From Paenibacillus xylanexedens (GTDB lineage Bacteria > Bacillota > Bacilli > Paenibacillales > Paenibacillaceae), in NCBI RefSeq assembly GCF_001908275.1, contig NZ_CP018620.1, positions 1,116,001 to 1,180,000 on the forward strand: a DNA stretch of 64,000 bases. The letters are read 5' to 3'. This document shows positions 8,073 through 21,728 of this stretch, piece after piece (positions within the stretch are counted from its first letter, which is position 1; every line of letters begins with the position of its first letter). Position numbers and translations under genes: made by a program. The notes below the pieces were generated by a model. It saw only the letters and a list, made by a program, of their open reading frames with translations. It did no database searches and was not told the DNA's origin.

Positions 8073-9293
8073 ATGTCAGATTCCAAAATGTTAATTGATT
8101 GGTCGGAGCGTTATGCTGCACCTAATTATCATCCGCTCCCTATTGTTATTGAACAGGCGGAAGGGGTATGGGTGCAAGACCCTGAAGGCCGCCGTTATAT
8201 GGATATGTTAAGTGCATACTCTGCATTGAATCATGGTCATAGACATCCTGTGATCATACAGGCGCTCAAGGATCAGGCAGATCAGGTTACGCTGACATCA
8301 CGGGCGTTCCACAGTAGCTCCGCTTCTCTTTTTTATCAGAAACTCTCACAATTCACGGGGAAATCGAAGATTCTCGCCATGAATACAGGAGCGGAAGCGG
8401 TGGAAACTGCCGTGAAGGCGGTACGCAGGTGGGCTTATCGTCGCAAAGGTGTACCGGAAAATCAAGCCGAAATTATCGTATGCTCTGGTAACTTTCATGG
8501 AAGAACTCTGACGGTTACGTCCTTTTCTTCTTCAGCGGAGTATAAAAAAGATTTTGGACCGTTCACACCTGGATTCCGGATTATTCCCTATGGAGACATT
8601 GAAGCGCTGAAGCAGGCCATTACGCCAAATACGGCTGGTTTTCTTGTAGAGCCTATTCAGGGCGAAGCTGGAATCGTTATCCCGCCTGATGGATATTTGG
8701 CTAAAGCCTTTGCTCTGTGTAAGAGCCAGCAGGTGTTGACTGTATCTGATGAGATCCAGACCGGATTTGGAAGAACAGGTCGCCGTTTTGCCTCCGACTG
8801 GGAAGGGGTTGAACCAGACATCTGGGTTATGGGCAAAGCGCTGGGGGGAGGAGTCATGCCCATCTCGGCTATCGCTGCTGATGCGGAGATACTTGATTTG
8901 TTTGAGCCGGGGTCTCATGGTTCTACGTTTGGGGGTAACCCACTCGCTTGCGCCGTGGCTATAGCAGCTCTGAAAGTTCTTGAAGATGAGAAGCTTGCCG
9001 AGCGATCGGAGCGTCTGGGGAACTATTTTATGAAAAGACTTCGAGATATTCGCAGTTCAGCCATACGGGATATTCGGGGGAAAGGTTTATTTATTGGTGT
9101 TGAACTGCATGAACCAGCCCGCCCTTATTGTGAGCGGTTGATGTCTGCTGGACTGCTGTGTAAAGAAACCCATGAGACAACCATTCGATTTGCCCCACCA
9201 CTGACGATTAAAGAGTCCGAGATTGACTGGGCACTGGAGAGAATTGAGCAGGTATTGATCACCAATGAGGGAGCTGACCTACATGAAAAATGA
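8073..9293 (+). CDS. rocD: Ornithine aminotransferase
   Basis: 406 residues from the ATG at 8073 behind GGAAAGGTG, matching family length; an in-frame ATG at 8004 lies upstream of the operator and is rejected. Class III PLP aminotransferase: [13 protein letters not shown] (cofactor phosphate cup), [17 protein letters not shown], and VMGKALGGG with the Schiff-base lysine. The FHSSSAS and YSALNHGH segments resemble ornithine transaminase rather than acetylornithine or GABA enzymes, and arginase follows. It converts ornithine and 2-oxoglutarate to glutamate semialdehyde and glutamate. Confidence 0.9.
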   Translation: MSDSKMLIDWSERYAAPNYHPLPIVIEQAEGVWVQDPEGRRYMDMLSAYSALNHGHRHPVIIQALKDQADQVTLTSRAFHSSSASLFYQKLSQFTGKSKILAMNTGAEAVETAVKAVRRWAYRRKGVPENQAEIIVCSGNFHGRTLTVTSFSSSAEYKKDFGPFTPGFRIIPYGDIEALKQAITPNTAGFLVEPIQGEAGIVIPPDGYLAKAFALCKSQQVLTVSDEIQTGFGRTGRRFASDWEGVEPDIWVMGKALGGGVMPISAIAADAEILDLFEPGSHGSTFGGNPLACAVAIAALKVLEDEKLAERSERLGNYFMKRLRDIRSSAIRDIRGKGLFIGVELHEPARPYCERLMSAGLLCKETHETTIRFAPPLTIKESEIDWALERIEQVLITNEGADLHEK

Positions 9294-10248
9294 TGATGAT
9301 GTCCATAGTGGAATAAAAGATACTTCTATTGATACAAATCAAACATCTGTGCGGCGTAATATTGCTATCATTAAGGTTCCTTTTGGACTCGGTGGAGCAC
9401 GAGGTGGAGCAGAGTTGGGGCCTGATGAATTGATTACAGCTGGACTGAAGCGGGAGATTGCGAGTCTTGGGTTAGTGCTTTCCAAAGAAGTGCGGGTAGA
9501 TTGTCCTTCTGAACCTGCTGCCCCTATTGAGCGGAATCGTGTAAAACACTTAAATGAGGTACGTCAGGTCAGTGAGAAGGTGTGTAGTGAAGTATCAGGT
9601 GCAGTAGAGGAGGGGGCTTTCCCACTTGTGCTTGGGGGAGATCATAGTGTAGCGATTGGTACTTTTGCCGGGCTAACAGCGCACTATTCGAATTTGGGTG
9701 TGATCTGGTTTGATGCGCATGCAGACTTGAATACGGAAGAACGCAGCTTGTCCGGTAATATGCATGGGATGAGTGTGGCTGCATCCTTGGGGCATACTGC
9801 ATTCAATCTGTCGCACATTACTGGAGCAGGCGAGTTTATTGATCCGTCCAACTTGGTCTATATTGGTCTGCGTGATCTGGATGAGTATGAGAAAGAGCAG
9901 ATTAAGGGACTGGGAATCCGAGCATTTACGATGCATGATATTGACCGGATGGGAATAAAGCAAGTTATTGAGGAAGCAATAGCTACAGCGGGAAAAGGGA
10001 CAGATGGTATTCATGTCAGCTTCGACATGGATTGTCTGGATCCGCGGGAAGCTCCGGGTGTGGGTACCCCAGTACCGGGTGGTCTGACTTACCGAGAAGC
10101 ACATTATGCATTGGAGATACTTGCTTCCACAAATCAAGTTACGTCGATGGAACTGGTTGAGGTGAATCCGTTGTTTGATCATAATAGACATACGGCACGA
10201 CTTGGTGTGGAACTGATCGCTTCGTTACTTGGTAAGCGCATATTGTAA
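9283..10248 (+). CDS. rocF: Arginase
   Basis: 321 residues from the ATG at 9283 (GGGAG upstream; an ATG at 9265 is also in frame); it overlaps rocD by 11 bases. Ureohydrolase manganese-binding motifs are complete: [32 protein letters not shown] and [18 protein letters not shown]. The NTxxxSxSGNxHGM segment fits arginase rather than agmatinase. It splits arginine into urea and ornithine, which rocD then uses. The first ~25 residues (acidic, DDDVHSG) are an extension over B. subtilis RocF. Confidence 0.92.
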   Translation: MKNDDDVHSGIKDTSIDTNQTSVRRNIAIIKVPFGLGGARGGAELGPDELITAGLKREIASLGLVLSKEVRVDCPSEPAAPIERNRVKHLNEVRQVSEKVCSEVSGAVEEGAFPLVLGGDHSVAIGTFAGLTAHYSNLGVIWFDAHADLNTEERSLSGNMHGMSVAASLGHTAFNLSHITGAGEFIDPSNLVYIGLRDLDEYEKEQIKGLGIRAFTMHDIDRMGIKQVIEEAIATAGKGTDGIHVSFDMDCLDPREAPGVGTPVPGGLTYREAHYALEILASTNQVTSMELVEVNPLFDHNRHTARLGVELIASLLGKRIL

Positions 10249-10528
10249 GCACTGAGAAGTAAAACGGAATGTGTAAGCTGTGCCCAAGGAATATACTTTC
10301 TTATCTATTATAGAAGGAAAGAAAACTGAGATCTCCGAAAACTAGGGCTAGTCACAATCAATTGTTCACTGCAATCGCAGTGGAAGTGGCTTCCCTGGTT
10401 ATGTTTAATGGATATGTATATTAGAAGCGCCGTAATGAGGATGCTGAGAGTTATTTCTATAATACAGGAGCGTCAGATTACATAATGAGCTGATGATGTA
10501 GGTTGATTATTATTTTTTGAAAAAAGAC
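10249..10528. other. Intergenic region between arginase and rrn promoters
   Basis: No supported ORF. A small hairpin, CACTGC/GCAGTG, lies near 10367-10382. No clear terminator is visible for the arginase operon. Confidence 0.4.
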
Positions 10529-10557
10529 TTGCAATTGAAATCTCTACATGATATATT
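10529..10557 (+). promoter_or_regulatory. rrn promoter P1
   Basis: TTGCAA, 17-base spacer, TATATT. P2 lies 110 bases downstream with the same -35, the usual tandem arrangement of Bacilli rRNA operons. Confidence 0.75.
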
Positions 10558-10638
10558 CTAATTCCGGCCAAGAAAACACGGTTTACACGGTGCGGCAAGC
10601 GAATGAAATAAGCTTCGAAAGAAACTTAAAAAAAGAGC

Positions 10639-10667
10639 TTGCAAAGTTGGTTCGGACATGATATTAT
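10639..10667 (+). promoter_or_regulatory. rrn promoter P2
   Basis: TTGCAA, 17-base spacer, TATTAT, in the same relative layout as P1. Confidence 0.75.
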
Positions 10668-10715
10668 ATAAGAGTTGATGAAGAGAACGACATTCGGTAA
10701 CAAAATAAGTTTGAT

Positions 10716-10740
10716 CTTTGAAAACTGAACAACGAGTGAG
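10716..10740 (+). other. 16S processing stem, 5' arm (with boxA-like leader)
   Basis: Near-perfectly complementary to 12476-12500, downstream of 16S. The two arms would form the long stem that RNase III cuts to release pre-16S rRNA. The CTTTGAAAACTGAAC part resembles the antitermination boxA region of Bacilli rrn leaders. Confidence 0.7.
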
Positions 10741-10863
10741 TAAACATTCTGCTTGCAGAATGAACGCGAAAGTTGAGACAAGCCTTGGCTTGAATCGGCT
10801 GGAGCACAAATGAGATTTTTAATCTCGTCAGATTCAAAATGAGCTTATCGCTCTTTTCAATAC

Positions 10864-15657
<4,794 letters not shown>

Positions 15658-15732
15658 AGCAAGTTGTAATTCGCATGTTTCGTTTCGAATCTAGTTTTCA
15701 GAGAACAACAACTCTGAAATGTAAGCTACGCG

Positions 15733-15849
15733 TTTGGTGGCGATGGCGGAGGGGTTCCACACGTACCCATCCCGAACACGACCGTTAAGCCCTCTAGCGC
15801 CGATGGTACTTGGACCGCAGGGTCCCGGGAGAGTAGGACGCCGCCAAGC
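15733..15849 (+). rRNA. rrf: 5S ribosomal RNA
   Basis: About 117 bases, starting TTTGGTGGCGATGGCGG and ending GGACGCCGCCAAGC, so both ends pair. The internal CCCATCCCGAACACG is the conserved 5S loop. It follows 23S by ~75 bases. Confidence 0.96.
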
Positions 15850-15908
15850 GATTTCCCTTTGGGGTATTTTTTTTGCCCCCCTTGCTAAGGAATAAGGGAT
15901 ATATATTA

Positions 15909-15982
15909 GGGCCCTTAGCTCAGTTGGTTAGAGCGCACCTCTGATAAGGGTGAGGCCGGTGGTTCGAGTCCACCAGGGCCCA
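15909..15982 (+). tRNA. tRNA-Ile(GAT)
   Basis: 74-nt cloverleaf, acceptor GGGCCCT, anticodon GAT at 15943-15945. CCA is not encoded. First of 17 tRNAs behind 5S. Confidence 0.96.
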
Positions 15983-16016
15983 TAGCAAGACCACAACAAT
16001 GAAATACACAGTGTAT

Positions 16017-16092
16017 GGGGCCATAGCTCAGCTGGGAGAGCGCCTGCCTTGCAAGCAGGAGGTCAGCGGTTCGATCCCGCTTGGCTCCACCA
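16017..16092 (+). tRNA. tRNA-Ala(TGC)
   Basis: Acceptor GGGGCCA/TGGCTCC, anticodon TGC at 16050-16052, CCA encoded. Confidence 0.96.
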
Positions 16093-16093
16093 T

Positions 16094-16169
16094 TCCCTGA
16101 TAGCTCAGTTGGTAGAGCACTCGACTGTTAATCGAGTTGTCACAGGTTCGAGCCCTGTTCGGGGAGCCA
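16094..16169 (+). tRNA. tRNA-Asn(GTT)
   Basis: Acceptor TCCCTGA, anticodon GTT at 16127-16129, CCA encoded; one base after tRNA-Ala. Confidence 0.96.
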
Positions 16170-16172
16170 TAT

Positions 16173-16264
16173 GGAGAGGTGTCCGAGCTGGCCGAAGGAG
16201 CACGATTGGAAATCGTGTAGGCGTCACAAGCGTCTCGAGGGTTCGAATCCCTCTCTCTCCGCCA
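16173..16264 (+). tRNA. tRNA-Ser(GGA)
   Basis: 92-nt class II tRNA with a long variable arm, anticodon GGA at 16208-16210, CCA encoded. Confidence 0.96.
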
Positions 16265-16281
16265 GATAATTTTTTTAGCAA

Positions 16282-16353
16282 GGCCCGTTGGTCAAGGGGT
16301 TAAGACACCTCCCTTTCACGGAGGTAACAGGGGTTCGAATCCCCTACGGGTCA
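16282..16353 (+). tRNA. tRNA-Glu(TTC)
   Basis: Acceptor GGCCCGT/ACGGGTC, anticodon TTC at 16315-16317; CCA is not encoded. Confidence 0.95.
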
Positions 16354-16359
16354 TAATAT

Positions 16360-16435
16360 GGAGGCTTAGCTCAGCTGGGAGAGCATCTGCCTTACAAGCA
16401 GAGGGTCGGGGGTTCGATCCCCTCAGCCTCCACCA
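16360..16435 (+). tRNA. tRNA-Val(TAC)
   Basis: Acceptor GGAGGCT/AGCCTCC, anticodon TAC at 16393-16395, CCA encoded. Confidence 0.96.
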
Positions 16436-16452
16436 TATAAACTCTATAACGA

Positions 16453-16526
<74 letters not shown>

Positions 16527-16553
16527 TTATACTTTCCTTTGAGAAAGTGATCT

Positions 16554-16631
16554 GGAACCGTGGTGTAGTTGGCCTAACATGCCTGCCTGTCACGCAGGAG
16601 ATCGCGGGTTCGAATCCCGTCGGTTCCGCCA
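16554..16631 (+). tRNA. tRNA-Asp(GTC)
   Basis: Acceptor GGAACCG/CGGTTCC, anticodon GTC at 16589-16591, CCA encoded. Confidence 0.96.
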
Positions 16632-16654
16632 TTTTTTAATTAAATATACACCGT

Positions 16655-16730
<76 letters not shown>

Positions 16731-16826
16731 TTTTTAGTATTTACATCTGAATTTGTGATAGAATGTATATTACAAGTAAAATTGTTAATACTAAGATTCT
16801 CTTAGTGGATGAATGGCTTACTCTAT

Positions 16827-16903
16827 GGCGGTCGTGGCGAAGTGGTTAACGCACCGGTTTGTGGATCCGGCATTCGGGGGTTCAATTCCCCTCGATCGCC
16901 CCA
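16827..16903 (+). tRNA. tRNA-His(GTG)
   Basis: Anticodon GTG at 16861-16863; extra 5' G (16827) opposite discriminator C, the His identity element; CCA encoded. Confidence 0.95.
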
Positions 16904-16914
16904 TGATTTTTTAA

Positions 16915-16989
16915 TGGGGATTAGCCAAGCGGTAAGGCAACGGACTTTGACTCCGTCATGCATAGGTTCAAATCCTATATCCCCAGCCA
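16915..16989 (+). tRNA. tRNA-Gln(TTG)
   Basis: Acceptor TGGGGAT/ATCCCCA, anticodon TTG at 16947-16949, CCA encoded. Confidence 0.96.
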
Positions 16990-16998
16990 TTTCATTAC

Positions 16999-17074
16999 GA
17001 GTCATTAGCTCAGTTGGTAGAGCACCTGACTTTTAATCAGGGTGTCGAAGGTTCGAGCCCTTCATGACTCACCA
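16999..17074 (+). tRNA. tRNA-Lys(TTT)
   Basis: Acceptor GAGTCAT/ATGACTC, anticodon TTT at 17032-17034, CCA encoded. Confidence 0.96.
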
Positions 17075-17083
17075 TTATATTTT

Positions 17084-17170
<87 letters not shown>

Positions 17171-17178
17171 TATGTTTT

Positions 17179-17253
17179 GCGGAAGTGGCTCAGCGGTAGA
17201 GCATCGCCTTGCCAAGGCGAGGGTCGCGGGTTCGATTCCCGTCTTCCGCTCCA
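17179..17253 (+). tRNA. tRNA-Gly(GCC)
   Basis: Acceptor GCGGAAG, anticodon GCC at 17211-17213, CCA encoded. Confidence 0.96.
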
Positions 17254-17259
17254 ATATTT

Positions 17260-17336
17260 GCGCCCTTAGCTCAGCTGGATAGAGCGTTTGACTACGAATC
17301 AAAAGGCCGGGAGTTCGAATCTCTCAGGGCGCGCCA
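17260..17336 (+). tRNA. tRNA-Arg(ACG)
   Basis: Acceptor GCGCCCT/AGGGCGC, anticodon ACG at 17294-17296 (A34 is expected to be edited to inosine), CCA encoded. Confidence 0.96.
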
Positions 17337-17352
17337 TTATTCTCATAAGTAT

Positions 17353-17426
17353 CGGGATGTAGCTCAGTTTGGTAGAGCACCTGGTTTGGGACCAGGGGGT
17401 CGCATGTTCAAATCGTGTCATCCCGA
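17353..17426 (+). tRNA. tRNA-Pro(TGG)
   Basis: Acceptor CGGGATG/CATCCCG, anticodon TGG at 17387-17389; CCA is not encoded. Confidence 0.95.
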
Positions 17427-17439
17427 TTTTTTTTATTTT

Positions 17440-17510
17440 GCGGGTGTAGTTCAATGGTAGAACTTTAGCCTTCCAAGCTAATAGCGTGGGTTCGATTCCC
17501 ATCACCCGCT
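17440..17510 (+). tRNA. tRNA-Gly(TCC)
   Basis: 71-nt tRNA, acceptor GCGGGTG/CACCCGC, anticodon TCC at 17472-17474; CCA is not encoded. Last tRNA of the operon. Confidence 0.95.
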
Positions 17511-17530
17511 TCCTAGTAACATACAGAAAA

Positions 17531-17558
17531 GCCTTTGCTTATAGCAAGGGCTTTTTTT
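17531..17558 (+). terminator. Intrinsic terminator of the rrn-tRNA operon
   Basis: GCCTTTGC and GCAAGGGC form a stem (one mismatch-like G-T pair) followed by seven Ts. No other terminator is seen between 5S and here, so rRNA and all 17 tRNAs probably form one transcript. Confidence 0.85.
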
Positions 17559-17696
17559 GTGCTTTAAAAAGAATAAGTGTATTCCTTTTAAAATAGGGTC
17601 AATTGTCATTTGATTAAGGATGAAATCTTTGTTTAAATAAATAGAACAATTCGTATCTGATTAACCGCATTTATTTATGAAGGAGGACAAACAGTA

Positions 17697-18302
17697 ATGA
17701 AAAGAGCTTTGGTCATTGGTGGAAACGGAACATTAGGTAAAGCCGTTGTTGCGAAACTGAGAGATTATTCCGTTGAGGTTATTACAGCAGGTAGACAATC
17801 CGGGGATGTTCAGGTGGATATGATGTCGACAGAGAGTATTACTACCCTCTTCGAAACGGTGAGAAATATTGATTACGTCATTGTGGCGGCGGGCCAGACC
17901 CATTATGCGAAACTCGAAGAACTTACACCTGAGAACAATATGATTAGTGTGCAGGGTAAACTGCTTGGACAGGTCAATATCGTATTGATTGGACAGCACT
18001 ATATTAACGACAAGGGGAGTTTCACGCTGGTCAGTGGCATTATACAAGACCACCCTATTGAGCAAGGTGCATCAAGTGCTATGGTCAATGGGGCTATTGA
18101 TTCGTTTGCCAGAGCGGCAGCGTTTGAGTTACCAAGAGGCATTCGTTTGAATTCGGTTAGTCCTAATTTGTTTGTAGAGTCGGCGGAAAAATATAAGGAT
18201 TTCTTTATTGGATTTAATCCCGTACCTGTAGAGAAAGTGGCTAATACGTTTATCCAGAGTGCACTTGGGATTGAAACAGCCCAAAATTTTAAAATATATT
18301 AA
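17697..18302 (+). CDS. Short SDR-like oxidoreductase lacking the usual YxxxK motif
   Basis: 201 residues, ATG after GAAGGAGGACA. A Rossmann fold with the nucleotide loop GGNGTLGKAVV at residues 8-18, then VDMMSTESI and VIVAAGQTHYAKLEEL. At the place of the SDR catalytic tyrosine and lysine it reads GASSAMVNGAIDSF, so neither residue is present. The later NSVSPN matches the SDR segment. Homologous ~200-residue SDR-like proteins share this; whether they are enzymes or NADP sensors is unclear. Monocistronic behind the rrn terminator. Confidence 0.82.
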   Translation: MKRALVIGGNGTLGKAVVAKLRDYSVEVITAGRQSGDVQVDMMSTESITTLFETVRNIDYVIVAAGQTHYAKLEELTPENNMISVQGKLLGQVNIVLIGQHYINDKGSFTLVSGIIQDHPIEQGASSAMVNGAIDSFARAAAFELPRGIRLNSVSPNLFVESAEKYKDFFIGFNPVPVEKVANTFIQSALGIETAQNFKIY

Positions 18303-18456
18303 AAGCTGGACAGTTATATATGATTTTGATGAAATACCTATCCCTAATTAGTTGTAGGAAGAGAAGGGTGTACATGAAATGCATTTAAATGTTAAGCATG
18401 TAGAATGATTTTTCCTGAAACAGGACTGAATGAGGCCATATGGAATATTAAATATA

Positions 18457-18493
18457 AAGGAGATCCACCGAAAATACGGTGAATCTCCTTTTG
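18457..18493. terminator. Bidirectional terminator
   Basis: AAGGAGAT-CACCG pairs with CGGTG-ATCTCCTT around AAAATA, with Ts on the plus side and TTTATATT on the minus side. It ends the siderophore binding-protein gene. Confidence 0.75.
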
Positions 18494-18527
18494 TTTGTTG
18501 TGGATGAAATAGTCGGTATGTTTGGAA

Positions 18528-19574
18528 TCAGGGAGCAGGTAGTCCAAGAACTTCGAGCATTTCATTACGTTTGAGCGATTCGGCAATGGGGCCGTCAATG
18601 AGCCATTTCTTAGCATTGAGGACATAGACATGGCCATTTTGAACAGCGGGTAGGCTTTTCCACACTTGGAGTAGCTGGATTTCGTTGAGTTCATCTTTTG
18701 TTTTTTGCAACGCTTCAGCTGATCCATCTGAGCTAATGGACACGATAAAAAGATAGTCTGCTTTGATTTCAGGCAAAAGCTCTACCGAGATACTGGCATT
18801 CATCCGATCCGGATTCTCTGCCTCAAGTTTGGTAACGAGAGCATCGGGAGTGAATCCAACCTCATAACCCGCTCCTACATAACTGGAAGCTGGGAATGGC
18901 GTGGATGGAATGGACGAGAAGAACAAACGCATATCTTTCTCTTCCAGGCGCAGGAATGCAACTGTAGGTTTGGTTTTGGTGATATCGGCTGAAAGCTTCT
19001 GAGCTTCAGTTACTTGATCTTTATTTTTTTGTAAAAGCTGTTCAGCTCGCTCTTCAATATCCAGTGCAGTAGCTACCTGCACGATAGATTCCTGCCAATT
19101 ACGGCGATCATAAGTGATCGTAGGCGCGATCTTCTCGAGTTGTTCGAGAATTTTGGCATCCAAACTGGCATTGGCAATAATGAGGTCCGGATTGGCGCTG
19201 ACTACAGCTTCAAAATTGACACTTTCATTGATGGGTTCGACATCCACGCCTTGAGCTTCAAGTTGCTCATTCAGGTAATCTTGCCGACCAATAGGTGTAG
19301 CAAGTACCAGTGGTACCTCCAAGGAGAGGATAATGTCCTCCATATTAATGGACACAATCCGTTCGGGATGTGCCGGGATTTTTTTGCTGCCACTAGCGCT
19401 CTCCACGGTCTTAGTAGCTGATTCAGTGGATGAGTCGCCATCTGTCCCCGCAGCTGACTTTACGCCATCTGCAGATGGCTGCGAAGTGCTTGCAGGTGTC
19501 TGCCCACACGCAACAAGTAACATGGCGAGTATGAACAGGATCCCCGTTATTTTGACATAATGCTGTTTGTACAT
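18528..19574 (-). CDS. Iron-siderophore ABC transporter substrate-binding lipoprotein (FecB/FhuD type)
   Basis: 348 residues from the second of two adjacent ATGs (19574), which sits six bases from AGGGGG; the first (19577) is only three away. The lipobox is AMLLVAC, then a Ser/Thr linker with STSQPSADG. The TroA/FecB class III fold follows: PERIVSINMEDIILSLEVPL, a long backbone helix near DIEERAEQLLQKNK, and WKSLPAVQNGHVYVLNA. It would deliver ferric siderophore to an importer at the membrane. A Fur box covers the promoter. Permease and ATPase genes are absent here. Confidence 0.88.
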   Translation of the reverse strand: MYKQHYVKITGILFILAMLLVACGQTPASTSQPSADGVKSAAGTDGDSSTESATKTVESASGSKKIPAHPERIVSINMEDIILSLEVPLVLATPIGRQDYLNEQLEAQGVDVEPINESVNFEAVVSANPDLIIANASLDAKILEQLEKIAPTITYDRRNWQESIVQVATALDIEERAEQLLQKNKDQVTEAQKLSADITKTKPTVAFLRLEEKDMRLFFSSIPSTPFPASSYVGAGYEVGFTPDALVTKLEAENPDRMNASISVELLPEIKADYLFIVSISSDGSAEALQKTKDELNEIQLLQVWKSLPAVQNGHVYVLNAKKWLIDGPIAESLKRNEMLEVLGLPAP

Positions 19575-19592
19575 CATAATCCCCCTGTGTTT

Positions 19593-19611
19593 CTAATGAT
19601 ATTGATTCTCA
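19593..19611 (-). promoter_or_regulatory. Fur box before the siderophore binding protein
   Basis: On the minus strand the 19-mer TGAGAATCAATATCATTAG closely matches the Fur consensus of interlocking TGATAATCATTATCA units. It lies ~20 bases upstream of the start. Confidence 0.75.
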
Positions 19612-19671
19612 GTACACTATATATTGTAGCGGTCTCATGTTGGGGGAGACATAGCCTTCTGTGCTATCCGG

Positions 19672-21354
19672 TCATGGATTAATGTGCTGAGTCCCACCAA
19701 AAAGTTTCAGGGTTTCATCGATGATCTGATCATGGGCATATGGTGAATAATCCAACCAAGGCATTTCATCAAGCAGATATACATGTTGGTTCTGCACAGG
19801 CATCAAATCTTGCCATAACTGAGTATGTTGTACTTTATGCCAACGTTGCTGGGATTCTGAGTCCTGGTCCACAATCAGTAACATGCGATCTCCAACCATT
19901 TGAGGCAACTCCTGATCATCCAATACACGATAGACTTGCCCTGGAAGCAGATCGTGTGAAGGCGACACGTCGAGATCGTTATATAGAACAGCGCCCCCAT
20001 TGCGTCGCCCGTAGATTAACAGATGACCCATCATGATATGAATAATGGAGACCGTATCCTTACCGATTAAATGAGTAAGCTGCTCTTTGGCTTGGATTAC
20101 CTTGTCATCGTACTGCTCCAACCATTGCTGAGCATCTTGTTGCTGTCCCACAATGGAGGCAACTTGTATGAAGTGTTCCCGCCAGCTCAATCCTTTCCAT
20201 GGGATAACGATGGTAGGCGCAATTCGCTGCAGCGTTCTTTTTAACGTATTGGCTTCGTACTCATTACAGAGTATGAGGTCCGGGCTCGCTTGCATCAACA
20301 ACTCAACGTTGGTTTGCCAGATACGAGGATTCATGCGTTTGCTACGTCCCAGATGATAAGGGATATTCGAGAAAAACAGATTCCTGTGTTGATCCCGTCG
20401 GTTATCGATCAATGCCGCATGGGGGATGATCTGTAATGCCAGCAGATGGCCAGTGGTTCCGAAGGAGAGAGTGGCAATTTTACTGCGTTTCTGCCGTTGA
20501 TAGGTAGAGGGAGACACGCCAACATATTTTTTGAATTTGCGACTAAAGTAAAACTCGTCCTGAAAACCAACCTGTGAGGCGATATGTTTGATGGTTTGGC
20601 CGGGGACGAGCAGCATCTCTTTGGCCCGGTCCATGCGGATGCTATTCACGTATTCCATGGGACTGATGCCAGTGCTATTTTTGAATACCCGCGAATAGTG
20701 CCACACACTCATGCCTGCCACTCCGGCAAGAACTTCACGAGAAAGATGCTCAGCATATCCAAGCTCAATAAGTTCAATCGTTTGATCCAAAGCAGAGGTG
20801 TGTTCGGAATCTCCTATTGAACTTTCTTTGGGAGGAGCATACACATGGGTCAACAATTCATGCATCAAAGTCTGAATACGAAATGGACGATTTTCTTGAG
20901 GTACAGAGATGCATTCGTGGAGCTGTGAGGCAATTCTGGTACATTCCTGAAAAAGTTCATGCGGTAATTCATCAGCGTAAGATGAACGAAGTAACCCTTT
21001 TTGGTATACCTCCCTTACAGTAGAGCCGGAAGTAGCTTTATTGATATCGGAGAGAGGCTTCAACATATCAAAATATATCGCGATGCCCTGTAAAGGATGA
21101 ACCTCATCCGTTGTATATTCTATCGCTGTTCCTGGCAGGATCAGATACATTTTGCCGAGTGTGGCATGATTCAGCCTGTGCCCAATACGGATATTGGCCT
21201 CACCACCAGTACAGATGAGCAGAAGATGTGAGTCCGTTAATACGAATGGGGGAAGAAAAGACGCTTGATCGAGAACTTCGGATGTCTTGAATCTTGCATA
21301 TAGGTCACGGGTATGTTCACCGTTAGATATCAGTGGAAAGACTTGCAAAGTCAC
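19672..21354 (-). CDS. Btr-like AraC regulator fused to a siderophore-binding domain
   Basis: 560 residues, GTG start after AAGGAGGGATTCTG. Residues 1-~180 are a cupin-type AraC sensor, ~185-290 an AraC DNA-binding domain (REVLAGVAGMSVWHYSRVF, IKHIASQVGFQDEFYFSRKF), and ~295-560 a FecB-like binding domain without a signal peptide (RMNPRIWQTNVELLMQASPD, GRRNGGAVLYND). B. subtilis Btr has this design and activates siderophore uptake when it binds bacillibactin. Here it is followed by a Fur-boxed binding-protein gene and has its own Fur box, so the same logic is inferred. Confidence 0.88.
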   Translation of the reverse strand: MTLQVFPLISNGEHTRDLYARFKTSEVLDQASFLPPFVLTDSHLLLICTGGEANIRIGHRLNHATLGKMYLILPGTAIEYTTDEVHPLQGIAIYFDMLKPLSDINKATSGSTVREVYQKGLLRSSYADELPHELFQECTRIASQLHECISVPQENRPFRIQTLMHELLTHVYAPPKESSIGDSEHTSALDQTIELIELGYAEHLSREVLAGVAGMSVWHYSRVFKNSTGISPMEYVNSIRMDRAKEMLLVPGQTIKHIASQVGFQDEFYFSRKFKKYVGVSPSTYQRQKRSKIATLSFGTTGHLLALQIIPHAALIDNRRDQHRNLFFSNIPYHLGRSKRMNPRIWQTNVELLMQASPDLILCNEYEANTLKRTLQRIAPTIVIPWKGLSWREHFIQVASIVGQQQDAQQWLEQYDDKVIQAKEQLTHLIGKDTVSIIHIMMGHLLIYGRRNGGAVLYNDLDVSPSHDLLPGQVYRVLDDQELPQMVGDRMLLIVDQDSESQQRWHKVQHTQLWQDLMPVQNQHVYLLDEMPWLDYSPYAHDQIIDETLKLFGGTQHINP

Positions 21355-21400
21355 CAGAATCCCTCCTTAACTTGCAATAGTAACATTACATATGATGTAT

Positions 21401-21419
21401 TTGAGAATCATTATCAATT
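21401..21419 (-). promoter_or_regulatory. Fur box before the Btr-like gene
   Basis: TTGAGAATCATTATCAATT is a near-consensus 19-mer, ~47 bases upstream of the GTG start. The rest of 21420-21655 is AT-rich and shows no ORF. Confidence 0.75.
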
Positions 21420-21654
21420 ATTGCATATTGTCATACAAATAAGAAGTCCATATGATAATATGAAAATGAAATAGCGAATTCTGATCATTTAACCGTGTAA
21501 CTCTCCACTATAAATTGAATTGAATTAGGTTACCGAGTTGGAAAATAGCCATTACATAGTTACTATCATGCAAACCGTTGAGCGAATAACCAGTAAAAAT
21601 CTCAACTGATGTTAATCGTAGAATTACTTAAATAACAGATCATTTAATTCACTA

Positions 21655-21713
21655 CGCAAAAAAAGACAAGCCCCTCTCCTACGATGTCCGCAGGAAGAGG
21701 AACTTGTCTTTTT
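21655..21713 (-). terminator. Terminator of the CYTH-like gene
   Basis: AAAGACAAG pairs with CTTGTCTTT, extended by CCTCT/AGAGG inside, with seven Ts following on the minus strand and a shorter run on the plus strand. Confidence 0.85.
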
Positions 21714-21728
21714 AATTAGAGCTTGCGA

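Noticed and set aside
10300..10330. Terminator for the arginase operon (CTTTC/GGAAAG repeat)
   Set aside because: The stem is weak and interrupted, and no T-run follows.
15860..15890. GGGG-T8-CCCC structure after 5S as an rrn terminator
   Set aside because: The T-run is in the loop, not after the stem, and tRNAs follow without a new promoter.
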